From assembly GCF_013376415.1 (NCBI RefSeq), contig NZ_WYET01000007.1:310001-374000 (forward strand): DNA of 64,000 nt, written 5' to 3'. Within the stretch, counting starts at the first letter, position 1. Each line of letters begins with the position of its first letter. The position numbers and the translations under genes are program-made. Under the pieces are notes generated by a model, which worked only from the letters and a program-made list of their open reading frames with translations, was not told the DNA's origin and made no database searches. Shown here one piece after another: positions 7,817-15,711 of this stretch. Origin of the DNA: Flagellimonas chongwuensis (GTDB lineage: Bacteria; Bacteroidota; Bacteroidia; Flavobacteriales; Flavobacteriaceae).

Positions 7817-8662
7817 TTACTCAAGAGGTATAGGAAGTACCATAAAAGGGACTTTGCTGTACAGGCCTATTTTTTTGATGACGGGTTCCAAAAAAAGACG
7901 CTCTAAAAATGAATGTTTGTTCTTAACCATGACCAGCAAATCAACAGGTTGTTTTTCCTGAAAGGCATTGATGGCCGCTATCAGTTCTTGGTCGGGCAGG
8001 TCGTAGAATTCATGGTTGTGTTCCAACAGTTTTCCTTCCAATCGTACTTTTTGGTTTACTTGTCCTTCATCGAGTCCTTCTGGTGAGGATATATGCAATA
8101 TATGCAACTTGGAATGCTCTAGCTTGGAGAATTTGAGTAGAAAATCCAGATGGGCCTTTTGGTAATCCACTTCATAATCGGTAGGAAACAAGATATTTCT
8201 TGGCGGTTCATATTCAAAATCGCTTGGAATCATCAAAACAGGTACTGCAGATTTTTGGATTACCTGAACCGTATTGGACCCAAAGAGAATTTCCATAGCA
8301 CCTGTGGCTCCTTGTGTTCCCATCACAATAAAATCGATACCCTCTTTATGGGAAATGGAATCCATCTCTTCTGCCAGTGTGTTAAAAGCGGCATGGGACA
8401 CAAAAGTATGCTTGGCGGGATTGGACAGGGGCCTGATTTTTTCTATGGTATCTTCCAGAGCTTCCTCTGCACTATTTCTTTGAACATCCGGTAATCCCAA
8501 CTGTCCAGGGCTGCCCAGTGTATAATCCACTCTGTAAATGGGCGGTGTGTATGTATGCACTAAATAAAACCTGCATGTATGGTTATGCAATAACTTCAAG
8601 GCATAGGCAATGGCATGGAACGCATTTTCAGAAAAATCGGTGGGCAATACGACTTTGATCAT
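7817..8662 (-). CDS. Universal stress protein, tandem UspA domains
   Basis: A 281-residue soluble protein made of two UspA domains. The first starts MIKVVLPTDFSENAFHAI and keeps the ATP-binding motif G2xG9xGS (GTQG...GS) near residues 127-141. The second, from about residue 155, has lost that glycine motif and ends with YSKVPFMVLPIP. Such fusions bind ATP or AMP through one half and help survival in growth arrest, hypoxia and stress. It is the sole gene behind FNR-like box C. Three such proteins lie within 6 kb, a density seen in hypoxia or dormancy clusters. Confidence 0.9.
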   Translation of the reverse strand: MIKVVLPTDFSENAFHAIAYALKLLHNHTCRFYLVHTYTPPIYRVDYTLGSPGQLGLPDVQRNSAEEALEDTIEKIRPLSNPAKHTFVSHAAFNTLAEEMDSISHKEGIDFIVMGTQGATGAMEILFGSNTVQVIQKSAVPVLMIPSDFEYEPPRNILFPTDYEVDYQKAHLDFLLKFSKLEHSKLHILHISSPEGLDEGQVNQKVRLEGKLLEHNHEFYDLPDQELIAAINAFQEKQPVDLLVMVKNKHSFLERLFLEPVIKKIGLYSKVPFMVLPIPLE

Positions 8663-8693
8663 TACTCAGTTGATTTTAAGATACTAATCATAT

Positions 8694-8736
8694 CAAAGTT
8701 ACACAAGCTTTCCCAGTCCTGATATGATTTGCATCA
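8694..8736 (-). promoter_or_regulatory. FNR-like box promoter C (universal stress gene)
   Basis: TGATTTGCATCA at 8725-8736 is followed on the minus strand by TAACTTTG at 8694-8701, an exact TAnnTTTG -7 element beginning 30 nt from the palindrome centre. The predicted start near 8690 leaves about 28 nt before the ATG at 8662. Confidence 0.75.
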
Positions 8737-8775
8737 CATGGTTTCCAAAAAATCAAAAGTATAATCTTCCACCCC

Positions 8776-9609
8776 TTATTCATGTATCACATAGAAGGGT
8801 ATTTTTGTATGAAAACTGATTTGTTCCACAATGGAATCGAACAAAACCTGTTGTATAAAATTGATATTCTTGGCCACCATGAACATCATATCAATTTCCC
8901 GGCTTTCCACAAAACATTGAATGGCAGACTTCACTTTTTTATTGGTAATGGTGTGAAAGCTATGACCTTCTTGGAGGGTTTCCTTTATAAAGTCCAAAAG
9001 ATATTCTTTATTGTTCTTTTGTTCCTCGGTCAGGTGGTCGCCCTCCTGTATTGCATGCATAATACGAAATTGCGACTTGCCCAGCTTCACCATTTCCATC
9101 ATAGGTCGAAGGATTTTTAAAGAATAGAAAATGTTCAAGTCTGTGGGAAAGGCAATTTCCCTGGGTTTGGAGATTTCAACATCCTCGGGGACCACTAAGG
9201 TATTGCATTGGACTTTGGTGATGACATCTCCAGTATGGGTTCCCACTACCTTTTCCTTGATGCCAGATGCTCCCTTGGTCCCTATCACAATAAGGTCGAT
9301 ATTGTTTTCCTGTAGATGCTTTTTAATGGTGGGGATAAAAAACCCATATTCGTGCAAAGGGAAAAAGAAATGATTGGCCTCCAAACTGTGCTCCCTTGTT
9401 TCCTTGACCAGTTCAGCCAGTTCCTTTTTGGTGCTTTCGGTGACCTTATCGGTTTTTATGTAAAGTCCAGCATCGTTTTTTGTATCTAGGAGCGTACCAA
9501 CATAGAGCAAATAGAAGTTGCATTCCAAAGAGCTGAACAGCATCTGTGCATACTTGAGTGCCCTGATGGAGTTCTGGGAAAAGTCGGTCGGTACCAGAAT
9601 ATTCTTCAT
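8776..9609 (-). CDS. Universal stress protein, tandem UspA domains
   Basis: A 277-residue protein starting MKNILVPTDFSQNSIRAL, the standard UspA N-terminus. The open frame extends upstream to 9672, but that extension would place FNR box D inside the coding region and adds an unrelated hydrophobic stretch, so I use ATG 9609. The first domain keeps the nucleotide motif GTKG-9x-GT; the second domain is degenerate and ends with a HTKIPFYVIHE strand, as in the neighbouring paralogue at 7817-8662. The two share domain layout and look like an old duplication. Expression is predicted from box D, independent of the regulator gene 90 nt upstream. Confidence 0.88.
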   Translation of the reverse strand: MKNILVPTDFSQNSIRALKYAQMLFSSLECNFYLLYVGTLLDTKNDAGLYIKTDKVTESTKKELAELVKETREHSLEANHFFFPLHEYGFFIPTIKKHLQENNIDLIVIGTKGASGIKEKVVGTHTGDVITKVQCNTLVVPEDVEISKPREIAFPTDLNIFYSLKILRPMMEMVKLGKSQFRIMHAIQEGDHLTEEQKNNKEYLLDFIKETLQEGHSFHTITNKKVKSAIQCFVESREIDMMFMVAKNINFIQQVLFDSIVEQISFHTKIPFYVIHE

Positions 9610-9629
9610 TATGTCATAAATTGTGGGCA

Positions 9630-9671
9630 CAAGTTTATCATTCACAAAAAAATAAGGAATGATAAATATCA
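9630..9671 (-). promoter_or_regulatory. FNR-like box promoter D (universal stress gene)
   Basis: TGATAAATATCA at 9660-9671, followed on the minus strand by TAAACTTG at 9630-9637, a -7 element with five of six defined positions, starting 29 nt from the centre. It lies between the regulator gene (ends at 9699) and the universal stress gene (starts at 9609). Confidence 0.68.
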
Positions 9672-9698
9672 CTTACACTATTTATAACATTGATTTAG

Positions 9699-10745
9699 TT
9701 AATGTACCTGCTCCAGAGCCTCCTTGTCGAGTACCAAAATGTTTCTATTTTCGATGGCAATAAGTCCTTCTTGTTTAAAATCCGACAACGTTCGTATTAA
9801 ACTCTCAGTTGCAATGCCAGCAAGGCCCGCCAAGTCGCTTCGCGTAATTTTTAAGGCCTGTTGCTTATCCCTGTTTATTGCTTTGGAAAACAGCAAAAGC
9901 GTTTGCGCCGTTTTTTTTCTCACCGAACTATAGGCCATTTGCAACAACTGCTTTTTTATTTCTGCGAGGTTGCCGGCAATAACATCCATCAATTCCAAGG
10001 AAATGCTTTTATTGTCCTCTAAAATGGCCTTGACTTTTTCTTTGGATATACCCGCGAGTTCCACATCATCGATAGCAATGGCATATTCCTGATACGGTAG
10101 ATGGTCGGTCAATGAAGTAAACCCCAAAAAATCGTCCTCTGCATATATGGATGTAATCAATTCCTTTCCTTCTTCATCCAGACTACAACCTTTGACGACG
10201 CCTTTTAGGATAAGGAATACCATGTTTGAATGGTCTCCGCTATTATAGATGACCTCGTCTTTTTTAAAAGAGAACTGTTCTCCATGATCATCAAAGAAGT
10301 TTTTCAGTTCGTTCAAGGTACGAATCTCATCCTCCCTTACTTGTTCAGGCCGTTCTTTGAGCAAGGTATCCATTTGTTTTGCCTTCTCTAAGCGGCACTC
10401 AATGGCAGACAAAAGTTCCTCTTCTTCAAATGGTTTGGTCAAATAATCATCGGCACCAAGGTTCATGCCCCTTCTCACATCCTGTTTTTCGGTTTTGGCA
10501 GAAACAAAAATAAAAGGGATATGGCGCGTGCTTTTGTCAGACGATAATTCTTCCAAAACCCCATATCCGTCCAGTTCGGGCATCATAATATCACAAAGCA
10601 CCAAATCGGGAAGTTCCTTTTTTGCCATATCCACAGCTATTCTTCCATTTGATGCAGAACACACATTAAAACCGGACAATTCCAACAATTCTGCTACATT
10701 TTCGCGTAGCGAGGTGTCATCTTCAACCAGTAAAATTTTTTTCAT
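9699..10745 (-). CDS. Response regulator: receiver domain fused to CRP/FNR module
   Basis: A 348-residue regulator. Residues 1-122 are a receiver domain with acidic pocket EDD (8-10), phospho-acceptor Asp52 in LCDIMMPELDG and Lys104 in YLTKPF. Residues ~150-250 form a cyclic-nucleotide-binding-like jelly roll. Residues ~275-345 are a Crp-type winged helix ending close to the E. coli FNR pattern: ITRSDLAGLAG then a recognition helix with Glu314 and Arg318 aligned to FNR Glu209 and Arg213. The four Cys residues (30, 51, 117, 187) are scattered, so no FNR-type iron-sulfur cluster is expected; input should come from the kinase encoded upstream, overlapping by 23 nt. It is the natural candidate to bind the TGAY-N4-RTCA boxes of this island. 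The binding is inference. Confidence 0.92.
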   Translation of the reverse strand: MKKILLVEDDTSLRENVAELLELSGFNVCSASNGRIAVDMAKKELPDLVLCDIMMPELDGYGVLEELSSDKSTRHIPFIFVSAKTEKQDVRRGMNLGADDYLTKPFEEEELLSAIECRLEKAKQMDTLLKERPEQVREDEIRTLNELKNFFDDHGEQFSFKKDEVIYNSGDHSNMVFLILKGVVKGCSLDEEGKELITSIYAEDDFLGFTSLTDHLPYQEYAIAIDDVELAGISKEKVKAILEDNKSISLELMDVIAGNLAEIKKQLLQMAYSSVRKKTAQTLLLFSKAINRDKQQALKITRSDLAGLAGIATESLIRTLSDFKQEGLIAIENRNILVLDKEALEQVH

Positions 10746-12252
10746 TTTCCTTGTTATTTATTGGTATGAACAGAGTGAACGTAGAGCCTGTCCCCATTTC
10801 ACTCTTAAAAGTTACATTAGCGTTTAGGTTGTTCATATGTTGGCGCACAATATTGAGGCCTATTCCCGTCCCTTGAACGGTAAGCACATTGGTGGCCCTA
10901 AAATATCTGTCAAAAATAAATGGCTGGTCCTCGAGCGGTATTCCGAATCCATTATCCACGACATCAATTTTCAATTGGTCATTTTCTTGGGATACCCTTA
11001 ATTCAATATCTGAATGCTCAGGAGAATACTTTATGGCATTGTGAACTAAATTGGAAAGGGCCAACCCCATAATTTTTTCATCAAATTCTACTACAATCCC
11101 ATCGATATCTCTTGGATACTGTATCCGTTGGCCTTCTTTTAAGAGCATATTGGCGTCGTACACCACCTCATTTATCAACTTGCTCAGCGGAAAGGAGGTA
11201 ATGGAATAATTCACCTTACCAAGATCCAAACGCTCTATGGAAAGAAAATCGGTAAGTATATTATCCAGATACCTTACCTTGGATTTAATGGTTGTAATGT
11301 GTTTGTCCCGCTTTTCCTGCTGTTCCGATGTAGTGTATTTTTTCAAAAGGGATGTTGAGGTCAAAATACTGGAAAGCGGTGTTTTAAACTCATGGGACAC
11401 CAAGGAAAGGAATTTGGTCTTTAGCTCGTTGAGCTTTTTCTCGGCCTGTAGCGCCTCCCTTAATTGTTGGGTTCTTTCCTCTACGGTATTTTCCAGTTGC
11501 TGCGTGTAATTTTTCCTCTCGGTAATATCCAGAACAATCGCTACGCATACCCTTCTTTTCCCAATAAAGGAGAGTTGAAGGTGTACCTCAACCGGATATA
11601 GGGAACCGTCCTTTCTTTTATGGATGGTTTCAAAAATCACCTTTTCCTTTCGTCCCGATAGCAGTGGCGATATCAAACGTTCCAACACATCCTTGGTGAC
11701 CTCTGGTTTAATATCCATTACGGACATCTTTCCCAAATCCTGCATATTGTACCCCAAATTCATTTGGGCACCACGGTTCACATTGATAAAAATAAAAGAT
11801 TCCGCATCGAACACATAGATTTCGTTCAGGGACTCATCAAAAATCTGGAACCAATAATCTATGGTCTGTTCGGCCTTCTTTTTTTCAGTGATATCCATGA
11901 TCAGGGCCAAAACATATTGTTTTTCTTGAATCTTGAACGGGTTAAGGCTTATTTCCAATGGGAACTCTTCCCCACCTTTGCGGATTCCAACCAAGTCCAA
12001 CCCTTTTCCCATTTGTCTGGCCTTGCCCTCGCCCATAAATTTATCGGCCAGTTTGCCATGTTTGTGCTTTGCACGTTGTGGAATTAAAATGTCCAAAGGT
12101 TTGCTGATAAGCTCTCCCTCTTTATAATCGAACATTTTATTGGCGGCCTTATTGCTCGCAGTAATTTGCTGTTGGGCATTGACAATGACTATGCCCTCGG
12201 AGATAACCTCCGAAAACATACCCAAGACGTTACTTTCTTCGAATGTTTTCAA
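10723..12252 (-). CDS. PAS-PAS sensor histidine kinase
   Basis: A soluble kinase of 509 residues with no membrane segment. PAS domain 1 spans residues ~10-120 and PAS domain 2 ~130-245, both followed by the PAC signature (MDITEKKKAEQ, LDITERKNY). A coiled linker leads to the HisKA H-box SHEFKTPLSS with His287, then a HATPase with N-box NLVHNAIKYSP, G1 VVDNGFGIP and G2 GTGIGLNIV. The start is TTG at 12252; ATG 12219 would remove 11 residues. It overlaps the REC-CRP gene by 23 nt, which indicates a cognate pair. A cytosolic PAS kinase fits sensing of redox, oxygen or energy state, but no heme or flavin ligand can be assigned by eye. Confidence 0.9.
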   Translation of the reverse strand: MKTFEESNVLGMFSEVISEGIVIVNAQQQITASNKAANKMFDYKEGELISKPLDILIPQRAKHKHGKLADKFMGEGKARQMGKGLDLVGIRKGGEEFPLEISLNPFKIQEKQYVLALIMDITEKKKAEQTIDYWFQIFDESLNEIYVFDAESFIFINVNRGAQMNLGYNMQDLGKMSVMDIKPEVTKDVLERLISPLLSGRKEKVIFETIHKRKDGSLYPVEVHLQLSFIGKRRVCVAIVLDITERKNYTQQLENTVEERTQQLREALQAEKKLNELKTKFLSLVSHEFKTPLSSILTSTSLLKKYTTSEQQEKRDKHITTIKSKVRYLDNILTDFLSIERLDLGKVNYSITSFPLSKLINEVVYDANMLLKEGQRIQYPRDIDGIVVEFDEKIMGLALSNLVHNAIKYSPEHSDIELRVSQENDQLKIDVVDNGFGIPLEDQPFIFDRYFRATNVLTVQGTGIGLNIVRQHMNNLNANVTFKSEMGTGSTFTLFIPINNKENEKNFTG

Positions 12253-12270
12253 AACAATTACTAAAATTAC

Positions 12271-12313
12271 TGATTTTGATCATGCATTCATGTCAATTGG
12301 ATCAGTATATTTA
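12271..12313 (+). promoter_or_regulatory. FNR-like box promoter E (TerB-like gene)
   Basis: TGATTTTGATCA at 12271-12282 lies between the kinase gene (minus) and the TerB-like gene (plus). On the plus strand TATATTTA at 12306-12313 begins 30 nt from the centre and matches five of six -7 positions. On the minus strand no -7 element has the matching distance, so the box is assigned to the plus-strand gene. It could also influence the kinase promoter, 24 nt from its TTG start. Confidence 0.65.
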
Positions 12314-12336
12314 ATCTTGAGTTAAAAATTAAGAAA

Positions 12337-12744
12337 ATGTTGGAATCTGGAAAAAAACAAGTGAACGAATTATACCAAAACCTAGGAAAACTCTTTTATG
12401 CCGTGGCCATGGCAGACCATAGTGTCCATATGAAGGAAATGGAAAAACTGAACGAAGTGGTCCGCGACCATTGGCTGGAGGTTGATGATATTGAAGATGA
12501 ATATGGAACTGATTCTGCTTTTCAAATTATTTCTGTTTTTGATTGGTTATTGGAATATCAAAAGGACAGTGAAGAAATCTATGAGGAGTTTGAAGCATTC
12601 TATATGGAGCATAAAATTCTGTTCACCCCAAAAATCAAGCATTTGGCCATGTCTACTTCAAGAGCTATAGCCGCTGCATTTTATGGTAGCAATAAATCGG
12701 AACTTATCTTATTGGGTCGCCTCCAGTTACTCTTCGAAGAATAA
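12337..12744 (+). CDS. TerB-like (tellurite-resistance-type helical) protein
   Basis: A 135-residue all-helical soluble protein. The pattern LGKLFYAVAMADHSVHMKEM near residues 16-35 resembles the TerB/DjlA N-terminal domain, where a helix followed by acidic residues binds metal. The rest is acidic (DDIEDEYGTD, EEIYEEFEAF). Homology is distant, so the name is tentative. It is the only plus-strand gene of the stress island and has its own FNR-like box. Its stop abuts the stop of the convergent universal stress gene with no intervening base. Confidence 0.6.
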   Translation: MLESGKKQVNELYQNLGKLFYAVAMADHSVHMKEMEKLNEVVRDHWLEVDDIEDEYGTDSAFQIISVFDWLLEYQKDSEEIYEEFEAFYMEHKILFTPKIKHLAMSTSRAIAAAFYGSNKSELILLGRLQLLFEE

Positions 12745-13566
12745 TTAAATTTTGATGGTCATTACCGGTATCTTGGCGTGATTGGATACATTCTCGGCCA
12801 AACTTCCAACAACAAAGTGGTCCAATCCCTTGCGGCCATGGGTTGGAATTACCAATAGGTCAGCGTTTCTTTCAAAACAATAACGCAGTATGCCCCGCTC
12901 CACGGAATTATCGTCATAAAAATGGATATCGATTTCCTTGCCCAATTCCTTTTTAAAGTTTTCCATCCGTTCGACCACATCATCCCTGCCCATAAAATTG
13001 GCGCCGGCACTGTGCACATATACCATTTCCAAGGAAGCGTTGTTCAATTGGGCAAAAGCCTCGGCTTTGCGATACACCGGAATGGCTTCCTTCTCCAGGT
13101 CACACGCCATCACCATTCGTTTAACATCAAATCCACTGGAGCCTGCCTTGATTACGATAACGGGAAGTTCAGAGGAACGCACCACTTTTTCCGTATTGGA
13201 CCCAACAAATAATTCCTTCAGTCCACTGGTTCCATGCGAACCCATTACGATCATATCACAGTTTTGTTCAAGGGCCACTTGATTTACTTCTTCAAAGTCC
13301 TTATAATTTTGGATAATACTGTCCACAGGAATACCTTCGAGATATTTCTTCTTGGTAAATTCATTGATTTTATCCTTTGCCAATTTCAAGAAATACTTGG
13401 CTTCTGCCTCTTCGGCTATTTCGGAATTGGCCAAAACGGAATCGGATATTCCGATCATATGGAGCAAAACAATTTTGGCCTTATGTTGCTTCGCAATTTT
13501 TGATGCTGCTTCAAGGGCATATTCGGAATGCTTTGAGAAATCGACGGGTACCAATATTTTTTTCAT
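12745..13566 (-). CDS. Universal stress protein, tandem UspA domains
   Basis: A 273-residue protein starting MKKILVPVDFSKHSEYAL; the frame is open to 13605 but the canonical UspA start is at 13566. Both UspA domains look functional: the first has GSHG-9x-GS and the second THG-9x-GS, with Pro in place of its first Gly. It is thus less degenerate than the two paralogues at 7.8 and 8.8 kb. It sits behind box F, which uses TGAC/GTCA half-sites, and convergent to the TerB-like gene. Confidence 0.9.
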   Translation of the reverse strand: MKKILVPVDFSKHSEYALEAASKIAKQHKAKIVLLHMIGISDSVLANSEIAEEAEAKYFLKLAKDKINEFTKKKYLEGIPVDSIIQNYKDFEEVNQVALEQNCDMIVMGSHGTSGLKELFVGSNTEKVVRSSELPVIVIKAGSSGFDVKRMVMACDLEKEAIPVYRKAEAFAQLNNASLEMVYVHSAGANFMGRDDVVERMENFKKELGKEIDIHFYDDNSVERGILRYCFERNADLLVIPTHGRKGLDHFVVGSLAENVSNHAKIPVMTIKI

Positions 13567-13613
13567 GACATCAAATTTTAGGGGGGTGGAATGTTTCCAA
13601 ACCAACTTATCCT

Positions 13614-13656
13614 TAAAAATAATCTCTGAACGATTATTTTCCTATGACGCCTGTCA
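13614..13656 (-). promoter_or_regulatory. FNR-like box promoter F (universal stress gene)
   Basis: ATGACGCCTGTCAT at 13644-13657 (core TGAC-N4-GTCA) is followed on the minus strand by TATTTTTA at 13614-13621, starting 30 nt from the centre and matching five of six -7 positions. The half-site has C for T at its fourth base compared with boxes A-E. Confidence 0.65.
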
Positions 13657-13672
13657 TGTCAAAAAAACATAC

Positions 13673-13963
13673 TTATTCTAATGTATTGAGCCTTCTTTTT
13701 AAAGCTGCCACCTCTTGTTGCAGACTTTCCACTTGACCTAACAAGTGGTGAATGACCTGGATTCCTTCAGGGTTTATATCAAGTTCGTTATGTAGACGGG
13801 CCATTTTTTCCAAAAGTGGCAAATCTTCCAAATGTAGCTGTCCGTCTCCTTGTTCAAAATCTACATGTAGAATCTCATATTCGCACATGGAACGAACAAA
13901 AGATTCACCAACTCCATGGTGTTCACAAAATGTTTTTACCGATATATAATGTTCTTCCTTCAT
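13673..13963 (-). CDS. cbpM: CbpM-like chaperone modulator
   Basis: A 96-residue MerR-like protein without an effector domain, of the CbpM type. It starts MKEEHYISVKTFCEHHGVGE, has a winged-helix-like N-terminal part with the conserved segment FVRSMCEYEIL, and ends with a short coiled coil (QVESLQQEVAALKRRL). CbpM proteins bind the J domain of CbpA and restrain it. It follows the CbpA-type gene by 5 nt, the usual arrangement. Expression should come from box G. Confidence 0.85.
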   Translation of the reverse strand: MKEEHYISVKTFCEHHGVGESFVRSMCEYEILHVDFEQGDGQLHLEDLPLLEKMARLHNELDINPEGIQVIHHLLGQVESLQQEVAALKRRLNTLE

Positions 13964-13968
13964 TTGTA

Positions 13969-14883
13969 CTATGTTAGGTTGGTTTCTTCCAAGGATTCAA
14001 ACAACGACTTTTGTTCCGGGGTCAGGTTTTTGGGCATTTTTACCACATACGTTAGGTACAGGTCGCCAAACTGTCCTTCCTTTTTATATTTCGGAAACCC
14101 TTTCCCCTTAAGTTTTACCTGTGTACCGTTATCGGTTCCGGGAGCTACTTTTAATTTCACTCTTCCTGTTAGCGTCTCCACCTGTATCTCTCCGCCCAAA
14201 ACAGCTTTGATCAAAGGAATTTCAATGGTCTTGTACAGATTTTCCCCGTCGCGTTTAAAAGTTGTATTGTTGACGATGGAAAAGGTAATGTAGAGATCTC
14301 CTGCTGGGCCGCCTTCGATACCAGGGCCTCCATGCCCTTTGATTTTAATGGTCTGCCCATCTTCTACACCTGCGGGAATGGTCAAACGGATATTTTTTCC
14401 GTTCACCGTTAGCGTTTGCTTTTGGGTTGTGTAGACATCTTTTAGGTACAATTTTAATTCAGCATTGTAATCCTGTCCCCTAAACCGTACCCGTTGGCCA
14501 CCGGAACCGAACCCGGCACCTCCGCCTCCGAACATCGACTCAAAAAAGTCCGAAAAATCCTGGGCTGAACCTCCTGAACGGCTGTACGTATACCCCGAAC
14601 CAGTATTTTGACGAGCATGTTGTGAACGTGATTGCCTTGCTTTTTCAAACTCCTCAGCATGCTGCCAATCCTTACCATACTCATCATATTTTTTTCTTTT
14701 TTCGGGGTCGGAAAGCACCTCGTTGGCCTCATTCACACGTTTGAAGTTCTTTTCCGCCTCCGAATCGTTAGGGTTAAGATCGGGATGATATTTCCTTGCC
14801 AATTTCCGATAAGCCTTTTTAATCTCATCAGTGGATGCTTTATTGTCCACCCCCAATACTTTATAATAATCGATAAAATCCAT
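13969..14883 (-). CDS. cbpA: CbpA-type DnaJ co-chaperone
   Basis: A 304-residue class B J-protein. The J domain spans residues 1-70 with HPD at 33-35 (YHPDLNPND). A Gly/Ser/Phe-rich linker covers ~85-130, then two C-terminal beta-sandwich substrate-binding domains and a dimerisation tail. There is no CxxCxGxG zinc finger, so it is CbpA rather than DnaJ. It stimulates DnaK ATPase; E. coli CbpA is a stationary-phase protein. It is co-transcribed with cbpM and preceded by FNR-like box G, which ties this chaperone pair to the stress regulon. Confidence 0.9.
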   Translation of the reverse strand: MDFIDYYKVLGVDNKASTDEIKKAYRKLARKYHPDLNPNDSEAEKNFKRVNEANEVLSDPEKRKKYDEYGKDWQHAEEFEKARQSRSQHARQNTGSGYTYSRSGGSAQDFSDFFESMFGGGGAGFGSGGQRVRFRGQDYNAELKLYLKDVYTTQKQTLTVNGKNIRLTIPAGVEDGQTIKIKGHGGPGIEGGPAGDLYITFSIVNNTTFKRDGENLYKTIEIPLIKAVLGGEIQVETLTGRVKLKVAPGTDNGTQVKLKGKGFPKYKKEGQFGDLYLTYVVKMPKNLTPEQKSLFESLEETNLT

Positions 14884-14930
14884 AAGTCAATCTAGAAATC
14901 TGAGTTAGGTTGAACCGTAAACTACCTTAT

Positions 14931-14973
14931 CAAATTTCGCTAAAATCTTCTTTCTTCACAATGACCTTTGTCA
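14931..14973 (-). promoter_or_regulatory. FNR-like box promoter G (cbpA-cbpM)
   Basis: TGACCTTTGTCA at 14962-14973 is followed on the minus strand by GAAATTTG at 14931-14938, starting 30 nt from the centre and matching five of six defined -7 positions. On the plus strand (toward upp) the equivalent position holds AGTTTTTG, a worse match, so cbpA is the likely target. The box lies 84 nt before the cbpA start and 88 nt before the upp start. Confidence 0.62.
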
Positions 14974-15055
14974 GAACACCACACTTTGCCTTCGAAAGTT
15001 TTTGATTTTCGTATCTAAGCTACAAGAAGTATCTTTAAGTTGATAAATCCAATAC

Positions 15056-15709
15056 ATGATCATTCATCAATTCGACCAGACCAATTCCATCTTGAATAGT
15101 TTTATTGCTGAAATAAGGGATGTTAATATCCAAAAAGATGCCATGCGGTTTCGCCGCAACATTGAACGCATTGGAGAGATTCTGGCTTACGAAATGAGCA
15201 AAACATTGGATTATAAACCAAAGGAAATCACAACTCCTTTGGGCACCAAAAAATCCTTTTCATGTTCTGATAAATTGGTGCTTTGCTCCGTGCTTAGAGC
15301 AGGATTGCCCTTGCACCACGGAATTTTGGGTTATTTTGATGGGGCCGAAAATGCCTTTATTTCGGCATACCGTAACCATCCCAATAATGATGATGATTTT
15401 GAAGTTATTGTAAATTATTTTGCAGCGCCTCCGCTTGATAATAAAATCTTGGTGCTAACGGACCCCATGCTGGCCACGGGAAAAACTTTGGAAAATGTTC
15501 TCAATGCCCTAAAAGGTCATGGTTCGCCAAAACAGATTCACATTATTTCCGTCATTGGTTCCAAAACCGGTGTGGCAAAAGTAGCTAAAACATTTCCCGA
15601 TAATACCCAGTTGTGGATTGCAGCTGTGGATGAAGGGCTTACCAGCAAAGGTTATATTGTTCCAGGTTTGGGCGATGCCGGTGATTTGAGCTACGGGTTA
15701 AAATTATAA
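15056..15709 (+). CDS. upp: Uracil phosphoribosyltransferase
   Basis: A 217-residue UPRTase-family enzyme that makes UMP from uracil and PRPP in pyrimidine salvage. The PRPP loop is LVLTDPMLATGKTL near residues 135-148, and the C-terminal uracil-binding segment has GYIVPGLGDAGDLSYG. Length is normal for the family. It is transcribed toward the RND operon and its stop is 2 nt from that of the RND permease gene. TATCTTTA at 15030-15037 may be its -7 element; no clear -33 was found. Confidence 0.92.
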   Translation: MIIHQFDQTNSILNSFIAEIRDVNIQKDAMRFRRNIERIGEILAYEMSKTLDYKPKEITTPLGTKKSFSCSDKLVLCSVLRAGLPLHHGILGYFDGAENAFISAYRNHPNNDDDFEVIVNYFAAPPLDNKILVLTDPMLATGKTLENVLNALKGHGSPKQIHIISVIGSKTGVAKVAKTFPDNTQLWIAAVDEGLTSKGYIVPGLGDAGDLSYGLKL

Positions 15710-15711
15710 AA

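Noticed and set aside
9610..9672. Upstream extension of the 8776-9609 universal stress gene
   Set aside because: It would put FNR box D and its -7 element inside the coding region; the UspA fold begins at MKNILVPTDFSQ.
12250..12282. FNR box E acting on the kinase gene
   Set aside because: No -7-like sequence lies 29-30 nt from the centre on the minus strand, whereas the plus strand has TATATTTA at exactly that place. A minor effect is not excluded.
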